Below, in pieces: positions 1 through 9,189 of a stretch of DNA of 64,000 bases (its first letter is position 1; every line of letters begins with the position of its first letter). Source of the stretch: Rhizophagus clarus (taxonomy: Eukaryota; Glomeromycota; Glomeromycetes; Glomerales; Glomeraceae). The translations under genes and the position numbers were made by a program. The notes below the pieces were generated by a model. That model had not been told where the DNA came from. It saw only the letters and a list, made by a program, of their open reading frames with translations, and did no database searches. Location of the stretch: positions 1,307,001-1,371,000 of the forward strand of contig BLAL01000242.1 of NCBI GenBank assembly GCA_015698045.1, given 5' to 3'.

Positions 1-403
1 GGATGTTCTAAAACCCGATTTTTTCAATTTTTTTTTGTATTTATAATTTGTTAACAACGGTATATTCATGAGTTTATGTAATCATTTGCATTGATTCAGT
101 ACAATATGCCGTTATTTAGTAAATATAATGAAGATTCATTAAGGCGCAAGTCGACGTGCTAGAATTTTTCCCATTGAAATGTATTGGAAATGATTACTTT
201 AGTTTATTTGGCGTAGTAGATCATTTTATGGCCAATCCTTCATTCTATAATTTATTTTATAAATACGCTATTTTGATTTGTACATTATGTAACATGCCGA
301 ATATGAACAGAATGGTTGGCATTATAAAAATCGTATATTAATCATTTCTAGATATAAAAAAAAAAATTGACGGATTATTTCGAGTTAATTTCTGGGTGGA
401 AAA

Positions 404-418
404 TATAAATATAAAAAG
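404..418 (+). promoter_or_regulatory. candidate TATA box of the family 1 gene at 451
   Basis: The sequence TATAAATATAAAAAG ends about 32 bases before the ATG at 451 and stands out slightly from its surroundings because a G+C-containing stretch follows it. In DNA this A+T-rich, TATA-like words arise often by chance, so this is a position-based suggestion only. Confidence 0.3.
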
Positions 419-450
419 CCTCATTTCTAAACAACTAATAATAAGTCCCA

Positions 451-816
451 ATGTCATCGAAAAATTATGGACAAGAATCGCGCGGAACACCGCCATATGT
501 TCAAAAAATTCGTCTCGACAATAACGCATGCAGGATAAGAAAAAGAAAATCTCCAAAGGTTTGTCCTGATTGTAAAGATACGAATGATTCAGTCAAACTT
601 TTTTCTAGTAAAGTTGACAAAATAGAAGAAACGATTGGAAATTTTTATAAAAAATCCTTAAAAAAGAACAATAATAGACAATTCTCTATCTTTAATACAA
701 AATTTATATTAAATAATATTCCTTGCGAGTTCGAATATGATTTATCAGAATTTTCTTTGGAAGACTTACATAAACTTGCGATTTTTATAACTCAAGATTG
801 CAATAAACAACAATAA
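451..816 (+). CDS. family 1 small CPDC-motif protein, intact copy, 121 aa
   Basis: A 121-aa single-exon frame. The product is not recognised, and the case for a gene rests on paralogues in this window. The basic N-terminus (residues 1-37) ends in RKRKSPKV, followed by CPDC at 38-41. A possibly helical stretch with hydrophobics at heptad-like spacing covers about 48-66. A conserved C-terminal block starts at FNTKF (81) and runs through IPCEFEYDL (90-98) and SLEDLHKL. Alignment with the copy at 4886-5260 keeps these blocks while the linkers vary, as expected for a translated protein. CPDC plus one later Cys is too few ligands for a standard zinc finger unless it dimerises. The ATG is the one conserved between copies (MSSKN). 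AATAAA words overlap and follow the stop. An unrelated short protein or a very recent pseudogene remain possible. Confidence 0.72.
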   Translation: MSSKNYGQESRGTPPYVQKIRLDNNACRIRKRKSPKVCPDCKDTNDSVKLFSSKVDKIEETIGNFYKKSLKKNNNRQFSIFNTKFILNNIPCEFEYDLSEFSLEDLHKLAIFITQDCNKQQ

Positions 817-3297
817 ATATCCGTCTTCTATCTCTTCTAATGACAATAAAAGTGATGACAATTAATCACTTAATACTTTCGCAACCTTATTCGACAATTT
901 ACTATCACAAACATGATAAAAAATTTATTTATGCATTAAGATTATAAGAATTAGATAAGAACAATCAATATTTATTATCGAATAAAAAAAATTGCACTGT
1001 GGCTTGTACATCTTATCATTATCATTTTCGGTTAGTTTAATCACATTACATATTTATTAAGTAGCCCAATTTTCTTTCTTAAGCCTTTAAAAACTTTAAA
1101 TAGTTAATTATCAAAGTTAAAAATAAAAATAAAACATTAAATACATTTTATTCGTATAAATTATAATAATAAATTTAAATTTATTGGTCAAAAATCTGAT
1201 TTTAATCTGTTGTCACTATTGTTAATTAGGTAATATTAATTCTTGAAACCATAAGTATTTAGTTGCGCCATCTGATCACTCTTTGCCGAATATTGTTTTA
1301 TCAATCAACTTGATTTAAATTACATGAAGCTATCATGGATATGTCCTACGTCCAATATTATAAGCCAGTACCAATAATTAAGTCATATTAGTTTACTTTT
1401 TAATTTTATCAACATGAGTAAAGTTACCAGTTCGTTCTTCATTCATATTTATTAAAAAAAAGATTCAATGATAAAATTTGAGTAACTAAAATGGTGACAG
1501 AATAGGAAACGTACTATTTAATTCGTCAATTTAAACATTAATTTTATTTATATCAAGTAAAAAAAGCTAGACGAAAGGTATGTGCATTTCAAATCAAATA
1601 CTGAGATTTTACTTGTCAAAACAATTTATATTCTATTTTAATATAGGAAGTGTATTTTATTCTTCCAATTCAAACTAATTCTTTTTACCAACTATATGAT
1701 CAGATCCATAACATATATTTAAATCATAATCGTCGAATTTGTTAATAAAAAGATACATACTATCGTTAAAATATACTATTTTGATTACGGCGATAAAACA
1801 ATAGGTGCAAATAAAAAAAAAAAAAATAAGGAAATTGTCATCTTTCACTATATTAAAGCTTTTGGCTTGTTTATTAATATAAAAACATGACAATGTACGT
1901 ATCGGGACGAACTTATCCTGAATACAATATTAAATGATTTGAATTTTGTAATAGCAATAATGGCAATAACGTTTTTCTTTTTTCTAAATTGGTAATCTTT
2001 ATTGGTTCTTTTATTAATAATCATACGGTATATATTTAAAGTTTCCTTTGTGCTGAACAAAGTTCGATCTTATCTATTTAATCGAATTTAATTAGTACAT
2101 TAAAAAAGATATTTTATATTCTGTCTCGGTTCATGGTTGCGCCGTGAATATGAAAAAGGAAATATAGTAGTAAATTTATAAAATAAAATTTTGGCGTTTA
2201 TCAGTATAACAAACACAAAAACGCCCAGATTACATATGTGACATTGAGACATAATTATGTCGATCATTAAATTTAACTCGTAATAGTAGTAAAAGTATCT
2301 GAACTGCAAACCGCAAAACACTTCAAATAGTATAAGATATGAATTTATTACCATTTAATAGGTTTTATTGCGATTTTCAAAAAAATTGATCTGTACTAAA
2401 TTTAAATTTAAAATTTTTGAGTGTGCAACGAACGGTAATAATAAAAATATTTTTCTTCTTTTTTAACGTGTAAATTTTTTTTATTTAGATCAAAAACAGA
2501 ACTTTAAAACTCTATGTAACAAGTTTCAAATATGATTTTATATACTTTTTTATATTTTATAACGCGATCACATTTGATTACACCGCGAATACTTTGAAAA
2601 CCGCAATAATAAGATGATTCAAATAAACTATGGTTTTAAAATCTTTTAAAAAGTAAAAAATTACAAATTGAAATGGCCAGCTATTTATTATTTTAGAGAT
2701 ACATATAAGCTGATTTAACGAACTAAATTTTATCCTTTTATGGCAGCCATTGGATACTGTTAAAAAACATTTTTTTAAAATTAATTTTAGCCTTATAGTT
2801 AGCTTAAAATGATACTAATATTAATTAGTATGAGCTAGACAAAAAAAAAAAAATAATGTAAAATGCTTGATTTTGGAAATACGACCTGCACAAAGTTCAA
2901 ATTGGATATGAAATGTCTTAGAGCTCATTTTACGATGATCGCAGTTTCCGTTATACCACTACTATCAAGACTATCCTAATCTAAAAAAAAGAGAAAGTAA
3001 CATCTCTTGATAACTCTTTAACGAAATCTACATAAACAGATAACACAAACGTCTTAGTTACTCCAAATTTGTCAATAGCAGCCATAATAAATCCTGTAAT
3101 TAGCAGTTGTCCATTAAATAATAAATATTATTCTAATAATTTCTAGTCTCACGTAAAATGTTAAATGGTTACGTCCTTCATTGATTGATTGAATTTATTT
3201 AATTGATTATTACTTTCTAAAGTTTTACATGCTATTTAATTCGTTAATTTTCTCAAAAAGAATGCTGGCCTTAATTATCTCCGGAATTTTTTTCTTT
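817..3297. other. A+T-rich non-coding stretch
   Basis: No supported gene. Short open frames here (for example on the minus strand at 1675-1893, 1848-2060 and 2100-2354) have low-complexity Phe/Ile/Lys/Asn content and no paralogue in the window. There are several poly(A) or poly(T) runs and nothing that folds or repeats clearly. Confidence 0.6.
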
Positions 3298-3480
3298 TAA
3301 ATTCGTTAAATTGAGAAGAATTTTTTTTTTGAATCATTAAAAAGAATTTTTTTTTTTGAATTCATTAAAGGAATTTTTTTTTTTGAGTTCATTAAAGGAA
3401 TTTTTTTTTTTTTGAGTTCGTTAAATTAAAAAGAATTTTCTTATTTGAATTCGTTAAATCGAAAGAATTTTACTTTGAAA
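3298..3480. repeat. T-tract minisatellite
   Basis: Five or six imperfect units of about 28-36 bp, each consisting of GAATT followed by a run of 5-14 T, then GAATTCATTAAA or GAGTTCGTTAAA. Unit length varies mainly in the T run, as expected from polymerase slippage. Confidence 0.75.
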
Positions 3481-3649
3481 GTATTCATCTAATTACTGGG
3501 TCCCTACATATGTCATAGGTCATAAAAACGTTTAAATGTTGTGATTCCATTAGATTTCAATAATTATGTAGCCATCCCACATAATTTTTTTTCTTCTTGA
3601 AACAGTATATGTAAATAGAATCATCGAAGATTCTAATCACATTTCAGAA

Positions 3650-4805
3650 CGGAATTGAATTTAGGTTTAAATATGTGCAGCTTGTTTACATATTAAACAA
3701 ACAAACTTTTTTTTTACCTGAAACGAATTCTGTATAATCGTTTTTTTTTTTTTTTTTTTTGGTTTCCTACGATCCTATATTTATAATTATTTTTAATTTT
3801 ATATGAAGAAAAAGAAAAAAAAAATTTTTTATATAGTTGTTATTAGATAAGTGGTATCACATTATTGCCGAACATTTTGCCGATCATTTTCAATCAACTA
3901 GTTAATATAAGTAAAAAAAAAAATTATTTAAATAATATATAATTTAGTTGTATTCATGAGCATTCATTCAATGCTAACTTTTTGATTATCTAAAATTTTT
4001 TATGATTATTTTGGTGCTAATTCTTGAATACCTAAATAACATATTTTCAAAGTTTCAAGTTTCGCCCGAAGCTTCAAAGTCAAAATAGTAGATGATCGGC
4101 ATATATATTAATTATTGAAAATTTCGGTTCAAAGCTAACTTCTGTATTACATTTTTTTTTAACACAGATTTTTTTATTATATTCTAGACAATCTAAACTA
4201 TCAAATAAATTAATTATTTATATAGCTTTTCTATGTATTTATAGATTCGGATAAAGCTTCAAAATCAATGTGATAACATATATATAATTATCGGCAAATG
4301 ATCTTGATATAAAACATCCACCAAGTAGTGTAACTAAATTTAAATGTATTTACATTAATAATAGAAAATAAAAAATGAACACCATTTTTTATATTCATCT
4401 AAAATAGTAATGTATCAAACTTGAATACTGTATTTATATAATTTTTAATTGCAATATGCATTATGCAAGTCGAACTTTCCAGTGTATAAATAGTAAATAT
4501 ACAGTACATCAGAAAATTTTTTATGATGCAAAAAAAAAATGCAAAATTTTGCGTACCCTGAAAATGTGCATGACTTGTATATTTAGTATATATATTGTAT
4601 ACTTTGAAATTTTTTTTTGCAATTTATTATAAAAAAAATTTGCTAATTCTTGCACTTATTTTGTACCAAAACAATATGTGCAATAATTTTCATAAATTTT
4701 AAATAATTTTGATTTTTGTGCAATATTGAATACCCTGGAATTTCATGATGTAAACATATTTATATTTATTTCGCATGTTCAGAAGCTCGAAACTTATAAA
4801 TCGGA
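3650..4805. repeat. paralogous segment, inverted relative of 14630-15790
   Basis: Three colinear blocks match the reverse complement of 14630-15790. They are about 3650-3740 (contains TGCAGCTTGTTTACATATT, then ACCTGAAACGAATTC), about 4356-4475 (from the AATAGAAAATAAAAAATGAAC stretch to the GCAATATGC word), and about 4774-4802 (TTCAGAAGCTCGAAACTTAT). Spacing differs between the copies; here about 280 bp separate the last two blocks against roughly 100 bp in the other copy. The segment immediately precedes the duplicated block that starts near 4815, so it belongs to the same expanded family 1 neighbourhood. Old duplication, by eye clearly diverged. Confidence 0.65.
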
Positions 4806-4885
4806 AGCAACTTGGAACTTATTTATTTATTATTTTCTACTGATATATTTGAATATAAAATCCAAATAAACAATAAATTTATTTG

Positions 4886-5260
4886 TTAAACAGATGAAGG
4901 ATTACTATCCTTATCATCATCTTTATTATTGTGGTTCGGAATAAAATTTACTAATTTTTGTAAATTTTCTAACGTGAAATTTGATAAATCATATTCTAGT
5001 TCGCACGGCACGTTATTTAAAAGAAACTTTGCGTTAAATACGGAAATCTGCCTGGTTTCTTTTTTTGTTCGAAGATTTTTATAAAACCTGTTGACGATTT
5101 CTTCTACTTTATTTACTTTACTTGATAAGTGCTTAATGCAGTCGTTCGTTTCTTTACAGTCAGGACAAAGTCTTGGAGATTTCCTCCTAGTTCTCTTGTT
5201 ACTTAAATTGATTCTTTGAACATATGGAGTTCTTTGTTCGTAATTATTCTTTGACGACAT
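4886..5260 (-). CDS. family 1 small CPDC-motif protein, intact copy, 124 aa
   Basis: A 124-aa single-exon frame on the minus strand, paralogous to the gene at 451-816. N-terminus MSSKNNYEQR-TPYVQR, a basic patch KRTRRKSPR (22-30), CPDC at 32-35 with a further Cys at 41, a heptad-like stretch at about 42-62, then VFNAKFLLNN and VPCELEYDL (84-92), NFTLENLQKL, and an acidic Asp/Lys/Asn tail (about 109-120) absent from the other copy. The ATG is fixed by conservation: upstream DNA is nearly identical in copy B, but the frame upstream of this ATG is not kept between the copies because of a one-base length difference. Function unknown; no known domain recognised. The DNA upstream is as conserved as the 5' half of the gene, compatible with a shared promoter or with recent conversion. 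Confidence 0.75.
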   Translation of the reverse strand: MSSKNNYEQRTPYVQRINLSNKRTRRKSPRLCPDCKETNDCIKHLSSKVNKVEEIVNRFYKNLRTKKETRQISVFNAKFLLNNVPCELEYDLSNFTLENLQKLVNFIPNHNNKDDDKDSNPSSV

Positions 5261-5273
5261 TGTAAAAACGATT

Positions 5274-5299
5274 GTTATATAAACGATTATTATATAAAA
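5274..5299 (-). promoter_or_regulatory. candidate TATA-like words upstream of the gene at 4886-5260
   Basis: Read on the minus strand, CTTTTATATAATAATCG and GTTTATATAAC lie about 15-40 bases upstream of the ATG. Both are kept in copy B at 9644-9669. Given the base composition this is weak evidence, and the transcription start cannot be placed. Confidence 0.25.
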
Positions 5300-5469
5300 G
5301 CTTATTATTGCGAGAAAAGATCATAGAACGATCAAAAGATCGATTTTTCATATATATGTGAGGAACTAGTAAATTAATATCGACTCTATCTGACTTTATA
5401 TACATTATTGATTGTCAAATTTTGTAAAATAAAATCCTATTCACAATAAATTTTTCTTTAAAAAAATAT

Positions 5470-5580
5470 TTGTAATGAAATTTCGGGAATGCAATGTCGG
5501 GTGTACGGTGGGCACCCCATTTCCCCAAAAACAGTTCATTTTCAGTTCCTGAAATCTCCGACACGCACGCGGGACAAAAT
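5470..5580. other. conserved G+C-richer island upstream of family 1 copies A and B
   Basis: A stretch with unusually many G and C for this window (GGGTGTACGGTGGGCACCCC, then CCGACACGCACGCGGG) lies about 230-310 bases upstream of the ATG and is repeated almost unchanged in copy B at 9845-9950. It contains GGTGGGCACC, a near-palindrome. It could be a regulatory site or a leftover of an older insertion; the sequence alone does not decide. Confidence 0.35.
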
Positions 5581-6690
5581 TATTTATATAATTTATAAAT
5601 AATAATCGAACATGTTATTTTTAAAATGATAATTTTCAATCTAAAGTATTAAGGTTATATATTAAGATTTCTTTGAAAGACAAAATAAGTACTATTACTC
5701 CCTTTAAAAGATCACAGGTTCGATCTAGACGAGTTCTTAGTAGGCTTAACTACAACATACTTAACCATTTAAAGATCACAAGTAGCTTTACAAAGTTTTT
5801 CCTAGTAAAAAAGATTTGTGCTTAGTACATACATAATATTATGTACTGTACTGTACTCTGTCAGTATGATTTTTTGTTGGTTTTTAAATTCTTTTTTTTC
5901 TATTCAGCTATCTATCGATATTTATCATCGGACGTTTAATTTTGATAGTAAAATAATCAATTAGCAGTTTTTCCGCATTTAACCTTATTTAAATTTTTGA
6001 ATAGACTTTTTTATCGTTAATTTTCCTTATTTATAAATGGCTAATTTATCGATACGCGAATGAAGTAAATATTCCACAGCATTTAATATTTGATGACGTA
6101 AATTTTTTTTAGCTACAAAAATGGAAAACAACGAATAAAAAAAGGAAATCTCGCTTTTATTTTATCTGAAATTGCTAATTATTAGAGAAATAAATGTGTT
6201 GTCAATTAATGGCATATGGGATTGATTGTATAAAAGGATTGTAAACGTGACAAACCGTAAACCCCAGATTATTTATTCATTCTGTACCATCTAATTAACC
6301 CACTTTTGATGCTATATCAATCATAGAATAGTTAGACCAGATGTAATGAATTTCTCCATGGAAGAGACAAAATAATGCACTTAATGTTTACAAAGTAAGT
6401 CGTCGGATTTTAGCGGGTTGCTTCAGTTGAAATATATAAGAAAATTTTAAATTTCTAAATAAATTATACAAAATTTCCTTTTCGATTATTTACTATATTT
6501 TTTTTTGGTAGTTTATAATAAAAGAGGATGCATAATTTTAATTAATTTATTGTAAATCAACTTTACTATAGTTGCACAAAAGGTTATTTCACAAAAATAA
6601 ATAAAAAATGAGTTCGGTAATTATCAATGCGTTGTCTCACCTATCACGTGGCATACTGCACCATTCCTTATAGAGTTGAATTTGTTGGAA

Positions 6691-6704
6691 GCTTATATTT
6701 CGAA
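6691..6704. repeat. target-site duplication, left copy (14 bp)
   Basis: GCTTATATTTCGAA here and again at 7579-7592 flank the retroposon. The corresponding place in copy B (about 11018-11060) has a single, slightly changed version of this site and no insert. Confidence 0.92.
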
Positions 6705-7052
6705 CCGTTTGAGGGATCCCAAAATATAGTAGATTTCTACAAGGCTAAAGCGTGGAAAACCTACAAAACAAAAAGCAAAGATGGAAGGACACAAACGACG
6801 ATAATTCTGTACTTTGAATCCCAAGACGCGCTTCTCAATGCTTTGGAGAAGCCATCAAGTCACAAAATTAACCGCACGTCGACTCCATCCAAGAAAAAGA
6901 AGGAGGATTCTAAGCAGCCAGCAAAGGCTGACAAAAAGAAGAATCGCAAGGAGAAGAAGAAAGACCGGAAGAAATCCAAAAGCCATAACGGAGGAAACAA
7001 CACATCGCGGTCTTTACTACAAACCCTTATTAAATTACTATCCGAAGGGTAA
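6705..7052 (+). pseudogene. C-terminal part of a LINE ORF1-like protein
   Basis: An open frame of 115 codons inside the retroposon. It begins with a mixed segment (KAKAWKTYKTK, then TTIILYFESQDALLNALE) that could be the end of an RNA-binding or nucleocapsid-like domain. A strongly basic tract follows (KKKKED, KKKNRKEKKKDRKKSKS), and the end is SLLQTLIKLLSEG. The frame stays open 26 codons upstream into host DNA to an ATG at 6627, but that part is outside the element and fortuitous. Overlapping frames on both strands in this stretch are shadows of the lysine-rich codons. The N-terminus of the original protein is missing by 5' truncation. Confidence 0.7.
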
Positions 7053-7558
7053 TCGAGAAACTTTAGAGGTTGAACTAACAACCGTGTCCCATACTTTCTA
7101 CTTCTGCAGGCACCGGCCCATTACGTCGAAACTCGGACACTTAAAGTTTTTTTTTTAGGGAAGACGAACCATCCAGTTCGGAACTAGTCGAGTAGTATTG
7201 TAGATTAGTTTTCTTTTTTTTTTTTTTGATTTCATTTCTTTTATTTTTTTAGTAGATTTGGGGTTATAGAAGGTGACGTTAGGCCCGTCAATGAGCGGTG
7301 CAGGTGGATGTAGAGTTTTTCTCCTAAAAACCATGGATAAGTTAGTAGAATACACATCCCCTTATTTCCCCTACCCAGTGCGTTTTACCCGTCCTTTTTG
7401 GGAGAGGGTCCTTTATACCTAGGCTACGCCTTTTCGAAGGTTAAATATGTACTGTTTTAGTCTCTGGGCCGACCAAAATTTTTTATGTATACAATTTAAT
7501 TTACGTTGCATATAAATAAAATCGTTGGCACATTTAGTGGCCTTTGTCATTTTTTTTT
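7053..7558 (+). other. 3' untranslated part of the retroposon
   Basis: Sequence after the stop of the ORF1-like frame and before the A tail. It is G+C-richer than the host DNA and contains a run of T at 7210-7228. It has no open frame of substance; the minus-strand 66-codon frame at 7155-7355 is not supported. No polyadenylation signal is obvious beyond ATAAATAAAA near 7511. Confidence 0.6.
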
Positions 7559-7578
7559 AAAAAAAAAAAAAAAAAAAA

Positions 7579-7592
7579 GCTTATATTTCGAA
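7579..7592. repeat. target-site duplication, right copy (14 bp)
   Basis: GCTTATATTTCGAA follows the poly(A) tail directly and matches 6691-6704 at every position. Confidence 0.92.
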
Positions 7593-7699
7593 AGGTTTTC
7601 TTATTAGGTATCACCGGGTAATGATTTATCATGGTCAATTTATAGTTACTCCTCTTACGACTTAGTCGAATGAATCATGATATTTCACGGGTAAATTGC

Positions 7700-9189
7700 G
7701 GATATCTGGTGATCAAATTTTTATGACATGTTGAACTTTTTTGTACTTATCCCTTCTTTATATAGAACTCGGCTGTTTACAACTAAATTCTTTCTTTGTT
7801 TTCTTTCCAAAGCAATTTTAATTTAATGAATAAAATTCGATTATTATGAAGGAAACTATACTTGCCTTTTTTTTTGTTTGTTTGAATAGTGTTTGAATGC
7901 ACAAAATAATACATAATTTGCTAAAACGTTCAAACCGTCGGATTGATTTACCTTTTACGCGTACTCATTATTTAAATGATGTCCGTTTTAGGATAATTAT
8001 ATGGCTCTTGTTTATATACAAATATATCATAGGGCTAATTTTCTTTGTTTCATAATTAATAATTCTAAAAAAATTTTTTTTTTTCCATGAAATTCTTTCC
8101 ATTAAACTTAATTCGGGCCGACATATATGCAATGAATGTATAAAATTACGACTGCTTAACTAATCCGATTTTAGTCAGCGCTGAAAGCAACATTCAAAAT
8201 GAGTCATTTTATAAACATCATATGAAATCATGTGAATGTGTGTCAAAATAAATGATCATCATAAACAACCAATCTTTCGTTACGAATATAGGTAAATACC
8301 ATTTGTTGAACATTGTCACGTCATATTTTAAATTTCAACTAAGTACTATTTAGAATTCTTGCTAATAAATATAAATAAATTTGTCATATGTAAATGAAAT
8401 AAACTAAGAATACATTATGTATTGTGTAAATGGTGAGCGATCTAGATGCACTGCACCCTTTGAGCTTACCCTACTTTAATGTATTTTTACGAGATACAAA
8501 AAATTTTACTCTCGATAATACCCAGTTCTCACAAAATACCCCCAGGTATTAAATCATACTTCGCAAAAATTTCTGTTCAGTAAAAATAAATTCATTTGAC
8601 AATAATGAAATGTAAATGTTGTAATTTTTTTTTATAGTATTTGACGATGTGTAAATGAAATTTATTACACTTGTACGATTTAATCGATGTAATATTAATC
8701 TTTTACATTCTTATAAATAAAATAAAAATAAAAATTTATTATTATTGTGAATAAGCAAAGTGTTAGTGAGAACTGTGTCAACGATTGCATGTACTGAAAA
8801 TTGAGTCGTCTAAACTTTTCTTTATCTGTTATGCATAGAAATATTATAACTAATATTTTCGCATTTTTGCGAAAAAACCCTCGATATCGATTCTAATTGC
8901 ACAGTACGCTCAAAAGTCTAGATTATTACTATTTATAAGAAATCAAAAATAGACGGGATACTCCGAATGGAATTTTGTATTTTTTAGAGATAGGTTTCGT
9001 CACTGACCTTTAAAAACATTTTAACTCCGTCGTTTTTTTACTAATTTATAGCTTTAGACTTTCTTTAAAACCTAATTTTAATTAACGTGACTTGCAAATT
9101 ATAAATTATGATTGGACGACGGATACACGTATCACGTGATTCAATTAATCGCTTTTATGTTTAGAAATTAAATTCTAACTTAAAGGACA
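7700..9189. other. A+T-rich non-coding stretch between duplication copies
   Basis: Spacer between copies A and B of the segmental duplication. No supported gene. A pair of 10-bp inverted words (CAGTTCTCAC near 8523 and its complement near 8766) was seen, but without a target duplication. Otherwise featureless. Confidence 0.5.

Larger units (their letters stand above)
6705..7578 (+). mobile_element. LINE-like retroposon, 5'-truncated, with poly(A) tail
   Basis: An 874-bp insert bounded by a 14-bp target duplication (6691-6704 and 7579-7592) and ending in T9A20. Its base composition is far less A+T-rich than the surroundings. It starts inside an open frame (6705-7052), continues into about 500 bp of untranslated sequence, and ends in poly(A): the pattern of target-primed reverse transcription with 5' truncation. 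The empty site in copy B shows that it landed after the duplication. No reverse transcriptase is present, so this is either the end of an ORF1-type transcript or a non-autonomous relative. The frame's lysine-rich end resembles the first reading frame of fungal LINEs; that family assignment is inference. Confidence 0.88.
4815..7700. repeat. segmental duplication, copy A (direct repeat of 9190-11130)
   Basis: This block carries the intact family 1 gene at 4886-5260 plus about 1.4 kb of its upstream DNA, and is repeated in the same orientation at about 9190-11130. Stretches of several hundred bases at about 5130-5960 match almost base for base, while the ends are more diverged. Copy A is longer because a retroposon (6705-7578) sits inside it. 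Homology resumes after the insert at GCTTATATTTCGAAAGGTTTTC and fades near 7700. Confidence 0.9.

Noticed and set aside
5700-5740. tRNA or tRNA-derived SINE because of AGGTTCGATCT
   Set aside because: No A box, anticodon arm or acceptor pairing could be found around this B-box-like word.
6627-6704. First 26 codons of the 141-codon frame 6627-7052 taken as part of a gene
   Set aside because: These bases lie outside the retroposon, in duplicated host DNA; the frame joins the element by chance. The coding part inside the element starts at 6705.
8521-8775. Terminal-repeat element with CAGTTCTCAC ends
   Set aside because: Only 10 bp match, the inner sequences do not, and the 8-bp flanks differ.
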